Shown here piece by piece: positions 44,619 to 53,632 of a stretch of 64,000 nucleotides of DNA; within the stretch, counting starts at the first letter, position 1, and each line of letters begins with the position of its first letter. The position numbers were made by a program, and so were the translations under genes. Below the pieces are notes generated by a model. It saw only the letters and a list, made by a program, of their open reading frames with translations, had not been told where the DNA came from and ran no database searches. This DNA is from Prevotella sp. (lineage in GTDB: Bacteria > Bacteroidota > Bacteroidia > Bacteroidales > Bacteroidaceae). The stretch covers positions 1 through 64,000 of the forward strand of contig JAFPVC010000061.1 in assembly GCA_017413085.1 (NCBI GenBank). Reading direction: 5' to 3'.

Positions 44619-45707
44619 ATGACAGACAAAAAAGACATAGAGCAATACGTCAGCGACGCTGTAACACTACTCAAGCAACTGATAGCAACACCGAGCATAA
44701 GCCGCGACGAGACTGCAGCGGCCGACATCATGGAGCAGGCCATGCGGCAGTATGGCTATTCGCCGGAACGCGCGGGCAACAACCTGTGGATTCGCTCAAG
44801 CGACTGGGACGACAACCGACCCATCATAATGCTAAACGCCCACATAGACACGGTGAAACCCGTGGCAACGTGGACGCGCGATCCCTTTACGCCGACCATT
44901 GAGGGCGACCGCCTTTACGGTCTTGGTTCTAACGACTGCGGCGGCGGACTGGTCAGTCTGCTGCAAGTATTCAGGATTCTCTCCCCTGCCATCTCCAAAG
45001 GAGAGAGAAAACCAGCGGATTTCAACCTCATCTACCTTGCATCATGCGAGGAGGAGGTCAGCGGTGCCGGCGGCATAAGGAGCGTGATTAACAGTTTTCC
45101 AGATAAAGACATCATCGCCATAGTAGGCGAGCCTACAGGCATGCAGCCTGCCATTGCGGAGCGCGGACTGATGGTTATAGACGGTGTGGCGCACGGCAAG
45201 AGCGGACATGCCGCACGCAACGAGGGCGTGAACGCAATATATGAGGCACTGGACGATCTCTGCTTCATACGCGACTACAAGTTTGAGAAGACCAGTCCGC
45301 TGCTCGGTCCCACGAAGATGCAGTGCACAGTGGTAAACAGCGGCACGCAGCACAACGTGGTGCCAGACGAGTGCCGCTTCATCATCGACGTGCGCACCAA
45401 CGAGCATTACACTAACGAAGAGGTGTTTGAGTTCTTGCAATCAAGGCTAAAGAGCGAAATAAAGGCGCGCTCCTTCCACCTTCATTCATCAAGCATACCG
45501 CGCGAGCATCCGCTGATACAGCGGTGTGAAGCGATGGGCATGGTGCCGTTTGGTTCACCCACGCTGTCAGACCAGGCCCTGATGCGCTTCCCGTCGTTCA
45601 AGCTCGGACCCGGTGAGAGTAGCCGTTCACACAGTGCCGACGAATACATCTGTATATCCGAAATACAAGATGCCATAAGCAAATACCTGCAGTTGCTGGA
45701 ACAGTAG
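44619..45707 (+). CDS. M20 family metallohydrolase, probable N-acyl ornithine/citrulline deacetylase
   Basis: A 362-residue di-zinc amidohydrolase. Metal ligands are seen in MLNAHIDTV near residue 69, GSNDCGGGL near residue 106, SCEEEVSG near residue 142 and the late SRSHSADEY near residue 338; VGEPTGMQPAIAERG is the usual dimer-side block. In Bacteroidetes, close homologues act in arginine synthesis on N-succinyl- or N-acetyl-citrulline, so argE-like function is likely, but no other arg gene is beside it, so I do not give a symbol. Confidence 0.85.
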   Translation: MTDKKDIEQYVSDAVTLLKQLIATPSISRDETAAADIMEQAMRQYGYSPERAGNNLWIRSSDWDDNRPIIMLNAHIDTVKPVATWTRDPFTPTIEGDRLYGLGSNDCGGGLVSLLQVFRILSPAISKGERKPADFNLIYLASCEEEVSGAGGIRSVINSFPDKDIIAIVGEPTGMQPAIAERGLMVIDGVAHGKSGHAARNEGVNAIYEALDDLCFIRDYKFEKTSPLLGPTKMQCTVVNSGTQHNVVPDECRFIIDVRTNEHYTNEEVFEFLQSRLKSEIKARSFHLHSSSIPREHPLIQRCEAMGMVPFGSPTLSDQALMRFPSFKLGPGESSRSHSADEYICISEIQDAISKYLQLLEQ

Positions 45708-45966
45708 CCGCAACACAGCCATTGCTTATGGCATCAAGGTGGGGTCAATTAATTCCCACCGTGTATTAATACAAAGGAACTTCTAATTATTATCGCCTTC
45801 GGCGAGAAGGTTTAGCTCGGCGGCCGAAGGGAAAGCCAAATCGTTCAAATCTACTCAAATCACTCAAAATAATGAAAGATTTGAAGATATTTGAGAGATT
45901 TCTGCCACGAAGTGGCATACCAAAGTTAACTTATAGAACATACCATAACATTTACAATAAACAAGA

Positions 45967-46368
45967 ATGGATAACGTTCCCATAAGACTGGAAGACTTCC
46001 GCAGCAGCTACTCTGAGAACGGACTGCGCGAGAAGTTGACAAGAATTGCACGCAAGGCCGGCATAAAGGTTGTATATGCTGCGCTAGTAGCCTTTTATGC
46101 AGTGCAGTCAGATGCGGTATCACTCAGCGACAAGGCAAAACTGTATGGTGCACTTGGCTACTTCATTCTTCCAATAGACCTGATACCCGACAGCATCATT
46201 GCTATGGGCTACACTGACGATATGGCCGCACTGATATACGTATTGCGCACCATAAGCAGCAACATCACACCCGAAGTGAAACGCAAGGCTGCCGAACGGT
46301 TGCGCACATGGTTTGGCGAAGAGGCTGATGAAATCAGCGACGACGCACTTTTTTCACCGACATCTTAG
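45967..46368 (+). CDS. YkvA family protein (DUF1232)
   Basis: A 133-residue protein with the DUF1232 signature GYFILPIDLIPDSI at about residues 59-72, preceded by a hydrophobic helix (VVYAALVAFYAV). The family is found in many phyla and its role is unknown. The last 35 bases overlap the 3' end of the convergent secreted protein gene at 46334. The 260-base gap upstream contains only AT-rich sequence, short CAAATC repeats and small palindromes. Confidence 0.85.
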   Translation: MDNVPIRLEDFRSSYSENGLREKLTRIARKAGIKVVYAALVAFYAVQSDAVSLSDKAKLYGALGYFILPIDLIPDSIIAMGYTDDMAALIYVLRTISSNITPEVKRKAAERLRTWFGEEADEISDDALFSPTS

Positions 46369-46912
46369 GAATTATCAACCCAGTGTGGACTGTCTCAAGA
46401 ATATAGTATTTGTCAGTCTCACGGAACGTGTCGGCAATCAAAGTGCCGCTCTTGACGTAACACAGCGCATTAGTGTAATTATACTGCACTTCATCAGTTG
46501 CATCGGCCATTGACTCTACATAAATGGGAGCCAGTCCGTCGGCCACGAGATAATAGTCGCCCTTGCCAGTATACCACTTGCGCATCTGCAGGTAGTTGGA
46601 GTTAGAGTACCCAATGGTCTTATGGTCGCCCACACGCACCCACTTGTCCGACTTCTCGGCAAGCAGCACGGCAGTTGGCAGTCCCTCGAAGAAATAGATG
46701 TCGCCCACGGCCTCCGACTTCACATTGGGCTGGCGACGAATCTTGACTGACGGGTCGTCAGACCACAACACCTTGTCGATGGGATAAACCATAGTGAACA
46801 CCTTGGTGTTGGCTATAACCACACCGTTATTAGCTTTATAGACCTGAGCCGAGCCAGTAACGGAAAACATTATTACGGCAAGCAGCAACTGAATTTTCAC
46901 GAAAACCTTCAT
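46334..46912 (-). CDS. secreted protein with SH3-like domain
   Basis: A 192-residue protein with a signal peptide (MKVFVKIQLLLAVIMFSVTGSAQ). Residues about 55-108 match a bacterial SH3-type pattern (VKIRRQPNVKSEAVGDIYFFEG, then DKWVRVG), which often binds cell-wall peptides. The C terminus is basic (KKVRRR). It overlaps the YkvA-type gene by 35 bases tail to tail. Function beyond an envelope role is unknown. Confidence 0.7.
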   Translation of the reverse strand: MKVFVKIQLLLAVIMFSVTGSAQVYKANNGVVIANTKVFTMVYPIDKVLWSDDPSVKIRRQPNVKSEAVGDIYFFEGLPTAVLLAEKSDKWVRVGDHKTIGYSNSNYLQMRKWYTGKGDYYLVADGLAPIYVESMADATDEVQYNYTNALCYVKSGTLIADTFRETDKYYILETVHTGLIIPKMSVKKVRRR

Positions 46913-47054
46913 ACCTTAATCTTATTAATATTGTTTATTATCGCAGTATTGTCATACTGCCGTGCAAAATTAAACAAAATACGGATATACACAAAAGAAC
47001 TGAACTTAAAAAGTGTTAAACCACGGTTATTCTTCTTGTCTTGCCTACCCTTGC

Positions 47055-47086
47055 TTTGCAGGTTGGTAATAAATTCGTAACTTTGC
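47055..47086 (+). promoter_or_regulatory. trkH promoter
   Basis: TTTG at 47055-47058 and TAACTTTGC at 47078-47086, spacing 19 bases, only 10 bases before the ATG, so the mRNA leader is very short. Confidence 0.75.
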
Positions 47087-47096
47087 ACACTGTTAC

Positions 47097-48554
47097 ATGA
47101 TTAACCTCAGACTTATATACAAAATACTTGGGTCACTGCTGTTTTTGGAGTCACTCTTCATGCTGTTGTGCTTAGGCATTGCCCTCATCTACGGTGAGGA
47201 CGATGCACTGCCGTTCGGCATTTCTATACTGACAACGCAGATGGCTGCATATATATTAAAGTATATGGGGCGCAAGGCCGACAACAACATGAGCCGCAAG
47301 GACTCATTCCTCATCATCACCCTGTCGTGGACGGTATTCAGCCTGTTTGGCACACTGCCGTTTATCACAGGCGGGTATATCACAAACTTTACCAACGCAT
47401 ATTTCGAAGCGATGTCGGGCTTTACAACAACCGGAGCCACCATCCTCGACGACGTGGAGTGCCTGCCGCACGGCATACTCTTCTGGCGCACCTTCTCACA
47501 GTGGATAGGCGGACTGGGCATAGTGTTCTTCACAATCGCCGTACTGCCGTCGATGGTGGGAGGCTCCACTAAGGTTTTCTCCGCAGAGACAACCGGCCCG
47601 TTCAAGACAAAGCTGCATCCGCGCCTGTCAACATCGGCGAAGAGCATCTGGGTGATATTCCTATGCCTCACGATTGCATGCTTACTGACTTTCAAGCTAC
47701 TCGGCATGAATTGGTTTGACAGTGTGAACTATGCCATGACGACAATCGCCACCGGCGGTTTCGCAACACACAACGACAGTATTGAGTTTTTCCACTCCCC
47801 GGCAATGGAGTATGTATCCACGTTTTTTTGTTTCCTGTCAGGCATCAATTTCATACTTCTGTATCGTCTGTTCATGAAAGGCGACTTTAGAAAAATAATT
47901 TCAAACTCAGAAGTAAGATTCTATTGTTTGCTTACTGCGGTATTCACCATTTTCATAATGGCGACATTGATAAATAACCTTGGCTATGATTTAGAAAAAG
48001 CATTCAGATGTGCCATATACCAGGTAGTGTCGTTCATAACCACCACAGGACTATTTAACGATGACGCAGCGAAATGGCCACACGTCACATGGGTTATACT
48101 TGCCGTCTGCATGTTCACAGGCGCATGTGCCGGCAGTACGAGCGGCGGTTTCAAATGCGTGCGTTGCACCATGCTGCTCAAGATAGTGCACAACGAATTC
48201 CGTCAAATACTACACCCGAAAGCAGTCCTCCCACTCCGTTTCGGTGACATGAACGTGTCAATGCAACGACGCGTGACTTTGCTGGCATTCCTCACTGCAT
48301 ACTGTCTGCTTTGCCTTGTATGCGCATTCACGATGATTGCCGCGGGAATAGACAACACAAATGCCATTACCATCACTGTTTCTACCCTAAGCAACGTTGG
48401 GCCGACGCTCGGCACAGAAATCGGTCCTACAATGTCATGGAACGACTTGCCTGATTTCGCTAAGTGGATGTGCTCGTTGCTCATGCTAATGGGACGATTG
48501 GAGATTTTCTCCGTACTGATAATCTTCACGCCGACATTCTGGAAAGACAGGTGA
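47097..48554 (+). CDS. trkH: TrkH-family potassium uptake protein
   Basis: A 485-residue membrane channel subunit with the four-repeat pore layout. Selectivity-filter loops are visible: SGFTTTGATI near residue 108, TTIATGGFATHN near residue 216, VVSFITTTGLFNDD near residue 312 and VSTLSNVGPTLGTE near residue 430. Normally regulated by a TrkA NAD-binding subunit, which is not adjacent here. The stop codon overlaps the GTG start of the next gene, so they are coupled. Confidence 0.93.
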   Translation: MINLRLIYKILGSLLFLESLFMLLCLGIALIYGEDDALPFGISILTTQMAAYILKYMGRKADNNMSRKDSFLIITLSWTVFSLFGTLPFITGGYITNFTNAYFEAMSGFTTTGATILDDVECLPHGILFWRTFSQWIGGLGIVFFTIAVLPSMVGGSTKVFSAETTGPFKTKLHPRLSTSAKSIWVIFLCLTIACLLTFKLLGMNWFDSVNYAMTTIATGGFATHNDSIEFFHSPAMEYVSTFFCFLSGINFILLYRLFMKGDFRKIISNSEVRFYCLLTAVFTIFIMATLINNLGYDLEKAFRCAIYQVVSFITTTGLFNDDAAKWPHVTWVILAVCMFTGACAGSTSGGFKCVRCTMLLKIVHNEFRQILHPKAVLPLRFGDMNVSMQRRVTLLAFLTAYCLLCLVCAFTMIAAGIDNTNAITITVSTLSNVGPTLGTEIGPTMSWNDLPDFAKWMCSLLMLMGRLEIFSVLIIFTPTFWKDR

Positions 48555-49570
48555 TTGGAAAGTGGCCGCTACATATTCTTTCATGCCTTGCGGTACTGCT
48601 ATTCGCAGGTGTAGGCATCAAGGCACAGACAAGGATGGTTTTCGTTGAGTACAACTGCGAAAACTTGTTTGACTGCCGCCACGACTCCCTGAAGAACGAC
48701 AGTGACTTCCTGCCCGAAGGAAGCAACCGTTGGACACATAAGAGATACCGCACCAAAACAAACGACATAGCAAGGGTAATACAGCAATGCGGCGAAGGCG
48801 GCAATGCCGACGGCAGCTATCACTTGCCAGACCTTGCAGTACTGTGCGAGGTAGAAAACGACAGCACACTGCATGCACTCACGCGCCGCTCACTGCTGCA
48901 CGGCGCAGGATACAAATATGTGATGACACAGTCTGACGATCTGCGCGGCATTGACGTAGCACTGCTATACAATCCGCTGACATTCAGACTGCTCAGTAGT
49001 CAATCCATACGCATAAAGCGTCCACACGGTGCACGCCCGACACGTGACATCCTATACGTAAAAGGTCTGTCGCGCAGTGAAGACACGCTGCATATATTCG
49101 CACTGCACGCACCAAGCCGTCGCGGCGGTGCAGAAGCCACAGAGCACTACCGTCTGCTCACGGTCAAGCAACTTCTCTCTGCGGTCGATTCAATAAGGAT
49201 ATGCAACAAGGAAGCCGCCATCATCATTGCAGGCGACTTCAACGACTACTCTGGCAACGCATCGCTAAAACAACTATGCGACAGCGGTTTTATTGAAGCA
49301 TCATACGAAGCGAAAGGAAAAAGGCATATCCAAACAGGCGTAGACGGTACATACAAGTATCAAGGATGGTGGAACAGCCTTGACCATATTTTTCTCTCAC
49401 AATCACTCTCTGGGAAACAAAGCGGTTGTTTCATTCTTGACAACCAGTGGATGCTGGAAGAAGACCCGGCATGGGGAGGATACAAGCCAAAGCGCACATA
49501 CACGGGCAACTTCTATCACAAAGGCGTAAGCGACCATCTGCCAATTGTATTGCACCTGACACTCAACTGA
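48551..49570 (+). CDS. secreted endonuclease/exonuclease/phosphatase family protein
   Basis: A 339-residue EEP-fold metal-dependent hydrolase. The GTG at 48551 overlaps the trkH stop (GTGA) and gives a clear signal peptide (HILSCLAVLLFAGVGIKAQ). Catalytic blocks are EYNCENLFD just after the signal, AVLCEVEN near residue 98, IIAGDFNDY near residue 230 and the final VSDHLPIV. It should act in the periplasm or outside on nucleic acids, phospholipids or inositol phosphates; the family is too broad to say which. The 3' end overlaps recG by 8 bases. Confidence 0.85.
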   Translation: MIGKWPLHILSCLAVLLFAGVGIKAQTRMVFVEYNCENLFDCRHDSLKNDSDFLPEGSNRWTHKRYRTKTNDIARVIQQCGEGGNADGSYHLPDLAVLCEVENDSTLHALTRRSLLHGAGYKYVMTQSDDLRGIDVALLYNPLTFRLLSSQSIRIKRPHGARPTRDILYVKGLSRSEDTLHIFALHAPSRRGGAEATEHYRLLTVKQLLSAVDSIRICNKEAAIIIAGDFNDYSGNASLKQLCDSGFIEASYEAKGKRHIQTGVDGTYKYQGWWNSLDHIFLSQSLSGKQSGCFILDNQWMLEEDPAWGGYKPKRTYTGNFYHKGVSDHLPIVLHLTLN

Positions 49571-51659
49571 TTTGTCCCCAGTCAACATTCGTTCCACGAA
49601 TCTCACGCAAACGTTTCCACAGCAGCACATACTCAGGTGCATTGCACTCAGGGTCACGGTCTATGACAGTCTGAGCCTCGTCTCTGGCTAACTGAACGAG
49701 TTGGCCGTCCTGTGCAATGTTGGCAATCTTCAAGTCAAATGCCATGCCGCTCTGCTGAGTTCCCTCAAGGTCGCCGGGGCCGCGCAGTTTCAAATCAGCC
49801 TCAGCAATACGGAAGCCATCATTCGTCTCACACATTATATCAATACGCTTGCGTGTCTCGGCACTTAGCTCATAGCCTGTAACCAACACGCAATACGACT
49901 GGTCGGCACCCCTGCCCACACGGCCGCGCAACTGATGCAGCTGCGACAGACCGAAGCGCTGTGCATCCATTATCACCATCACGCTGGCATTAGGCACATT
50001 CACACCCACCTCTATTACGGTGGTAGCCACAAGCATCTGCGTCTCGCCACGGGCGAAACGCTGCATCTCTGCATCCTTGTCGACAGGCTTCATCTTGCCA
50101 TGCACTATGCTCAGGCTGTATTCAGGAAAGACCTCACGCATGTGTGCAAAACCATCCTCAAGGTTCTTTAAGTCCATCTTCTCGCTCTCCTTTATCAGGG
50201 GATAGACCACATAGACCTGCCTGCCATTTGCCACCTCGCGGCGTATGCCCTGATACAACGACGCTGTCTGCTTGTCATACAGATGGACTGTCTGTATGGG
50301 TTTGCGCCCTGGCGGCAACTCATCTATAACGCTTACGTCAAGGTCGCCATAGATAGTCATTGCCAGCGTGCGCGGTATCGGTGTGGCCGTCATTACAAGC
50401 ACATGAGGCGGATTATCATTCTTTGCCCACAGCTTAGCCCTCTGGGCAACGCCAAAGCGGTGCTGTTCATCTATCACGGCAAGTCCAAGATTACGAAACT
50501 GCACAGTGTCCTCTATCACGGCATGGGTACCGACAAGTATGTTGACATCACCATTGTGCAGACCTTCCAGCACATCCTTGCGCCGTTTGCCCTTCACTAT
50601 ACCCGTAAGCAGTTCCACCCTGACGGGCATGTCATGCAGGAACTGCTCTATTGTCGCGAGGTGCTGCTCTGCAAGAATCTCAGTAGGAGCCATCATCACT
50701 GCCTGAAAACCATTGTCTACAGCAATCAGCATAGCCATCAATGCTACAAGAGTCTTGCCCGAACCTACATCTCCCTGTACCAAGCGGTTCATCTGGCGAC
50801 CCGTGTTCATGTCCTTCTGTATCTCGTGCATCACACGCTTCTGTGCTCCTGTGAGAGCAAAAGGCAGGTTGACAGAATAGAAATTTCGGAACGTCTCCCC
50901 CACCCTCGGCAGCAGATAGCCACGGTATTTCTTACGGTTATTGGCTGCATAACGCAGTATGTTGAGCTGCACATAGAACAGTTCCTCAAACTTCAGACGT
51001 TCACGCGCCTTCTGCATCTCACGCTGACTGTGCGGATAATGCACGCAGCGGACAGCCTCATCGCGGCTCACGAAATGGTGTGGACGCGTAATAAAATCGG
51101 GCAGCGTCTCAGGAATAGGAGGAAGTTTGGCAAGCAAGCCCTTCATTATGCGTTCCATGGTGCGCGAACTGATTCCTGCCTTTTTCATCCGTTCCGTAGT
51201 AACGTAATACGGCTGCATGCCCATGTCGTTGAGTTGCAATGCCGAAGCGTCATCTATATCAGGATGGGTAATCTGGTAACGGTTATTATACACTCCAGGC
51301 TTCCCAAAGACGATATAGTCCTTGCCCACCTTATAGTTCTGTATAACCCACTTGACAGCTGAGAACCACACAAGGTCTACCACACCCGTACCGTCATAGA
51401 AATGACCAACAAGGCGTTTTTTATTCACGCCCATGTCGAAAGTTTCGAACGACAGTATCTGTCCCTTCAACTGGACAAACGGCATGTCAGCACTAAGTTC
51501 GTTGGCATGATAGATGCGGGTGCGGTCAACATATTTGTAGGGATAATACTGCAACAGGTCGCCCACGCTTTCAATACCCAGTTCCGAACTGAGTATTTTC
51601 TTGCGTTGCGGCCCTACACCTGTAAGATACATTATATCCTGTTCAAGTATGCTGCTCAT
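49563..51659 (-). CDS. recG: ATP-dependent DNA helicase RecG
   Basis: A superfamily 2 helicase that remodels stalled replication forks. The N-terminal wedge/OB region is followed by helicase motifs: Walker A GDVGSGKTLVALM near residue 300, motif II DEQHRFG (Q variant typical of RecG) near residue 395, the TATPIPRTL motif, and C-terminal QLRGRVGRG. The frame opens 4 codons upstream, but MSSILEQDIMYLTGVGP at 51659 is the likely N terminus, giving 698 residues. A TAACTTTGC promoter lies at 51686-51694. Confidence 0.95.
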   Translation of the reverse strand: MSSILEQDIMYLTGVGPQRKKILSSELGIESVGDLLQYYPYKYVDRTRIYHANELSADMPFVQLKGQILSFETFDMGVNKKRLVGHFYDGTGVVDLVWFSAVKWVIQNYKVGKDYIVFGKPGVYNNRYQITHPDIDDASALQLNDMGMQPYYVTTERMKKAGISSRTMERIMKGLLAKLPPIPETLPDFITRPHHFVSRDEAVRCVHYPHSQREMQKARERLKFEELFYVQLNILRYAANNRKKYRGYLLPRVGETFRNFYSVNLPFALTGAQKRVMHEIQKDMNTGRQMNRLVQGDVGSGKTLVALMAMLIAVDNGFQAVMMAPTEILAEQHLATIEQFLHDMPVRVELLTGIVKGKRRKDVLEGLHNGDVNILVGTHAVIEDTVQFRNLGLAVIDEQHRFGVAQRAKLWAKNDNPPHVLVMTATPIPRTLAMTIYGDLDVSVIDELPPGRKPIQTVHLYDKQTASLYQGIRREVANGRQVYVVYPLIKESEKMDLKNLEDGFAHMREVFPEYSLSIVHGKMKPVDKDAEMQRFARGETQMLVATTVIEVGVNVPNASVMVIMDAQRFGLSQLHQLRGRVGRGADQSYCVLVTGYELSAETRKRIDIMCETNDGFRIAEADLKLRGPGDLEGTQQSGMAFDLKIANIAQDGQLVQLARDEAQTVIDRDPECNAPEYVLLWKRLREIRGTNVDWGQIS

Positions 51660-51685
51660 ACACAGAATCAACTATTATTCTTATT

Positions 51686-51694
51686 GCAAAGTTA
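51686..51694 (-). promoter_or_regulatory. recG promoter (-7 element)
   Basis: Minus-strand TAACTTTGC, 27 bases before the recG start. Confidence 0.65.
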
Positions 51695-51732
51695 CGAATA
51701 ATTCCCGAAAAGACAAAAAAAACACCAATAAA

Positions 51733-51764
51733 TTGCAAGTATCAAAAAAAATTCATATCTTTGC
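51733..51764 (+). promoter_or_regulatory. promoter of the acyl-CoA ligase gene
   Basis: TTG at 51733-51735 and TATCTTTGC at 51756-51764, spacing 20 bases. The start codon follows 53 bases later. Confidence 0.75.
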
Positions 51765-51816
51765 AAGTTGAAAAGTTTGCTTACTAATCGTCAAACCATA
51801 AAATTCTCATACTGCT

Positions 51817-53622
51817 ATGCAAACATTATGTCATCTGGCGCGCCTGCCATACGAACAGGCGAAGAAATACGGCAACAAGACCGTGTTTGAGTACAAGGAC
51901 TTCGGCGGCACTGTATGGAAGAAGGCCTCATGGCAGGACTTCGCCGACAATGCACGGCGTGTGTCGTTGGCTATGCTCCGTGCCGGGGTGAAGGTGCAGG
52001 AGAATATCGGTGTATTCTCGCAGAATTCGCTGGAATACATATACACCGACTTTGGTGCATTCGGAATACGTGCAGTGACGATTCCGTTCTATGCCACGAG
52101 TTCTGAACAGCAGTTGCAGTATGTCATCAACGATGCGCAGATACGTCTTTTCTTCGTTGGCGAACAGGAGCAGTATGACAAGGCTCGCCGTGTGCAGGCC
52201 CTCTGTCCTACGTTGGAGCGCATCATAATATATGACCAGTCGGTTACGCTGGCTGAGCACGATGCTACGTCGGTGTACTTCAAGGACTTCATAGAAGATG
52301 GAAAGGAGATGGGTGATGAACAACTCAATGCCCTTCTCTCATCACTTAGCGATAATGATATCGCCAACATACTCTACACCTCAGGTACTACGGGCGAATC
52401 AAAGGGTGTGGTGCTTACCCACGGACAGTACATGGCGGCATTCAAGGCTAACGACAAGTGCGTGCCGGTGGGCGAGGACGACCGTGTGATTACGTTCCTG
52501 CCTATAACACATATCTTTGAGCGCGGATGGGACTTCCTCGCACTTACCGAGGGTGCCACCATCATCATAAACACTGACCCGCACGAGATACAGAAGTCTA
52601 TGCGCGAGACTCACCCTACGTGTATGTCTGCCGTGCCACGCTTCTGGGAGAAGGTGTATGCCGGTGTGCAGGAAAAGATAGACAATGCCTCTGCCTTACA
52701 TAAGAAGATGTTCAAGGACGGACTGGCAATCAGTCACAAGTACAACATCGAATGTAAGGCGGCTGGAAAGAAGCCTTCGCTTGCATTGCGCATGAAATAT
52801 GCTATGGTCAACAAGACATTGCTGTCTATAGTGCGCAAGCAGTTCGGACTGGAACGCCCGAATATCTTCCCTACCGCAGGTGCCGTAGTATCGAAGGAAG
52901 TGGAAGAGTTCGTTCACTGTCTGGGACTTAACATGATTGTGGGTTACGGACTGACGGAAAGCCTTGCCACTGTTTCGTGCGACCACCGCGACGAGCCTTA
53001 CACCATAGGTTCTGTGGGACGCCCCATCAACGGCATAGAGATAAAGATAGGCGAGAACAGCGAGATACTCCTCAAGGGACCCACCATCACGCGCGGCTAC
53101 TATAATCGCGATGCTATCAATAAGGAATCGTTTACTGAGGATGGTTTCTTCCGCACTGGCGATGCCGGTTACCTGAAGGACGGCGAACTGTATCTTACGG
53201 AGCGCATAAAAGACCTGTATAAGACCAGCAATGGCAAGTATGTGGCACCGCAGGCTGTAGAGTCAAAACTGCTCGTTGACAAATACATCGAGCAGATAGC
53301 CGTCATCGCCGACGAGCGTAAGTTTGTTTCCGCACTCATAGTGCCAGCCTACGCATTGCTTGAGGAATACGCACGAGAGAACGGCATACCGTTCACAGGT
53401 CGTGCTGACCTTTGCGCCAACGAGAAGATACAGGCCATGCTCATGGAGCGCATCAATACCCTGCAGCAGGGCCTGGCAGGATACGAACAGGTGAAGCGTT
53501 TCACTCTGCTCACCGAGCCATTCACAATGGAGAACGGCGAACTCACCAACACTCTCAAGACCCGCCGCCCTGTGATAATAAAGAACTACGCCGAGGTGAT
53601 TGAGAAGATGTATGAAGAATAA
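51817..53622 (+). CDS. long-chain fatty-acid CoA ligase (AMP-forming)
   Basis: A 601-residue adenylate-forming enzyme that activates fatty acids to acyl-CoA through acyl-AMP. The P-loop-like motif YTSGTTGESKGVVLTH lies near residue 187. The motif MIVGYGLTESLAT is near residue 371. FFRTGDAGYLKDGELYLTERIKD near residue 443 contains the hinge and adenine-binding blocks. The family is usually called FadD or Faa; the chain length preference cannot be read from the sequence. It is 10 bases upstream of prfB. Confidence 0.92.
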   Translation: MQTLCHLARLPYEQAKKYGNKTVFEYKDFGGTVWKKASWQDFADNARRVSLAMLRAGVKVQENIGVFSQNSLEYIYTDFGAFGIRAVTIPFYATSSEQQLQYVINDAQIRLFFVGEQEQYDKARRVQALCPTLERIIIYDQSVTLAEHDATSVYFKDFIEDGKEMGDEQLNALLSSLSDNDIANILYTSGTTGESKGVVLTHGQYMAAFKANDKCVPVGEDDRVITFLPITHIFERGWDFLALTEGATIIINTDPHEIQKSMRETHPTCMSAVPRFWEKVYAGVQEKIDNASALHKKMFKDGLAISHKYNIECKAAGKKPSLALRMKYAMVNKTLLSIVRKQFGLERPNIFPTAGAVVSKEVEEFVHCLGLNMIVGYGLTESLATVSCDHRDEPYTIGSVGRPINGIEIKIGENSEILLKGPTITRGYYNRDAINKESFTEDGFFRTGDAGYLKDGELYLTERIKDLYKTSNGKYVAPQAVESKLLVDKYIEQIAVIADERKFVSALIVPAYALLEEYARENGIPFTGRADLCANEKIQAMLMERINTLQQGLAGYEQVKRFTLLTEPFTMENGELTNTLKTRRPVIIKNYAEVIEKMYEE

Positions 53623-53632
53623 TTAACAGACA

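Noticed and set aside
50283-51362. Open frame of 359 codons opposite recG
   Set aside because: recG motifs on the minus strand are unambiguous; the plus-strand product has no domain and a His/Cys-rich shadow composition.
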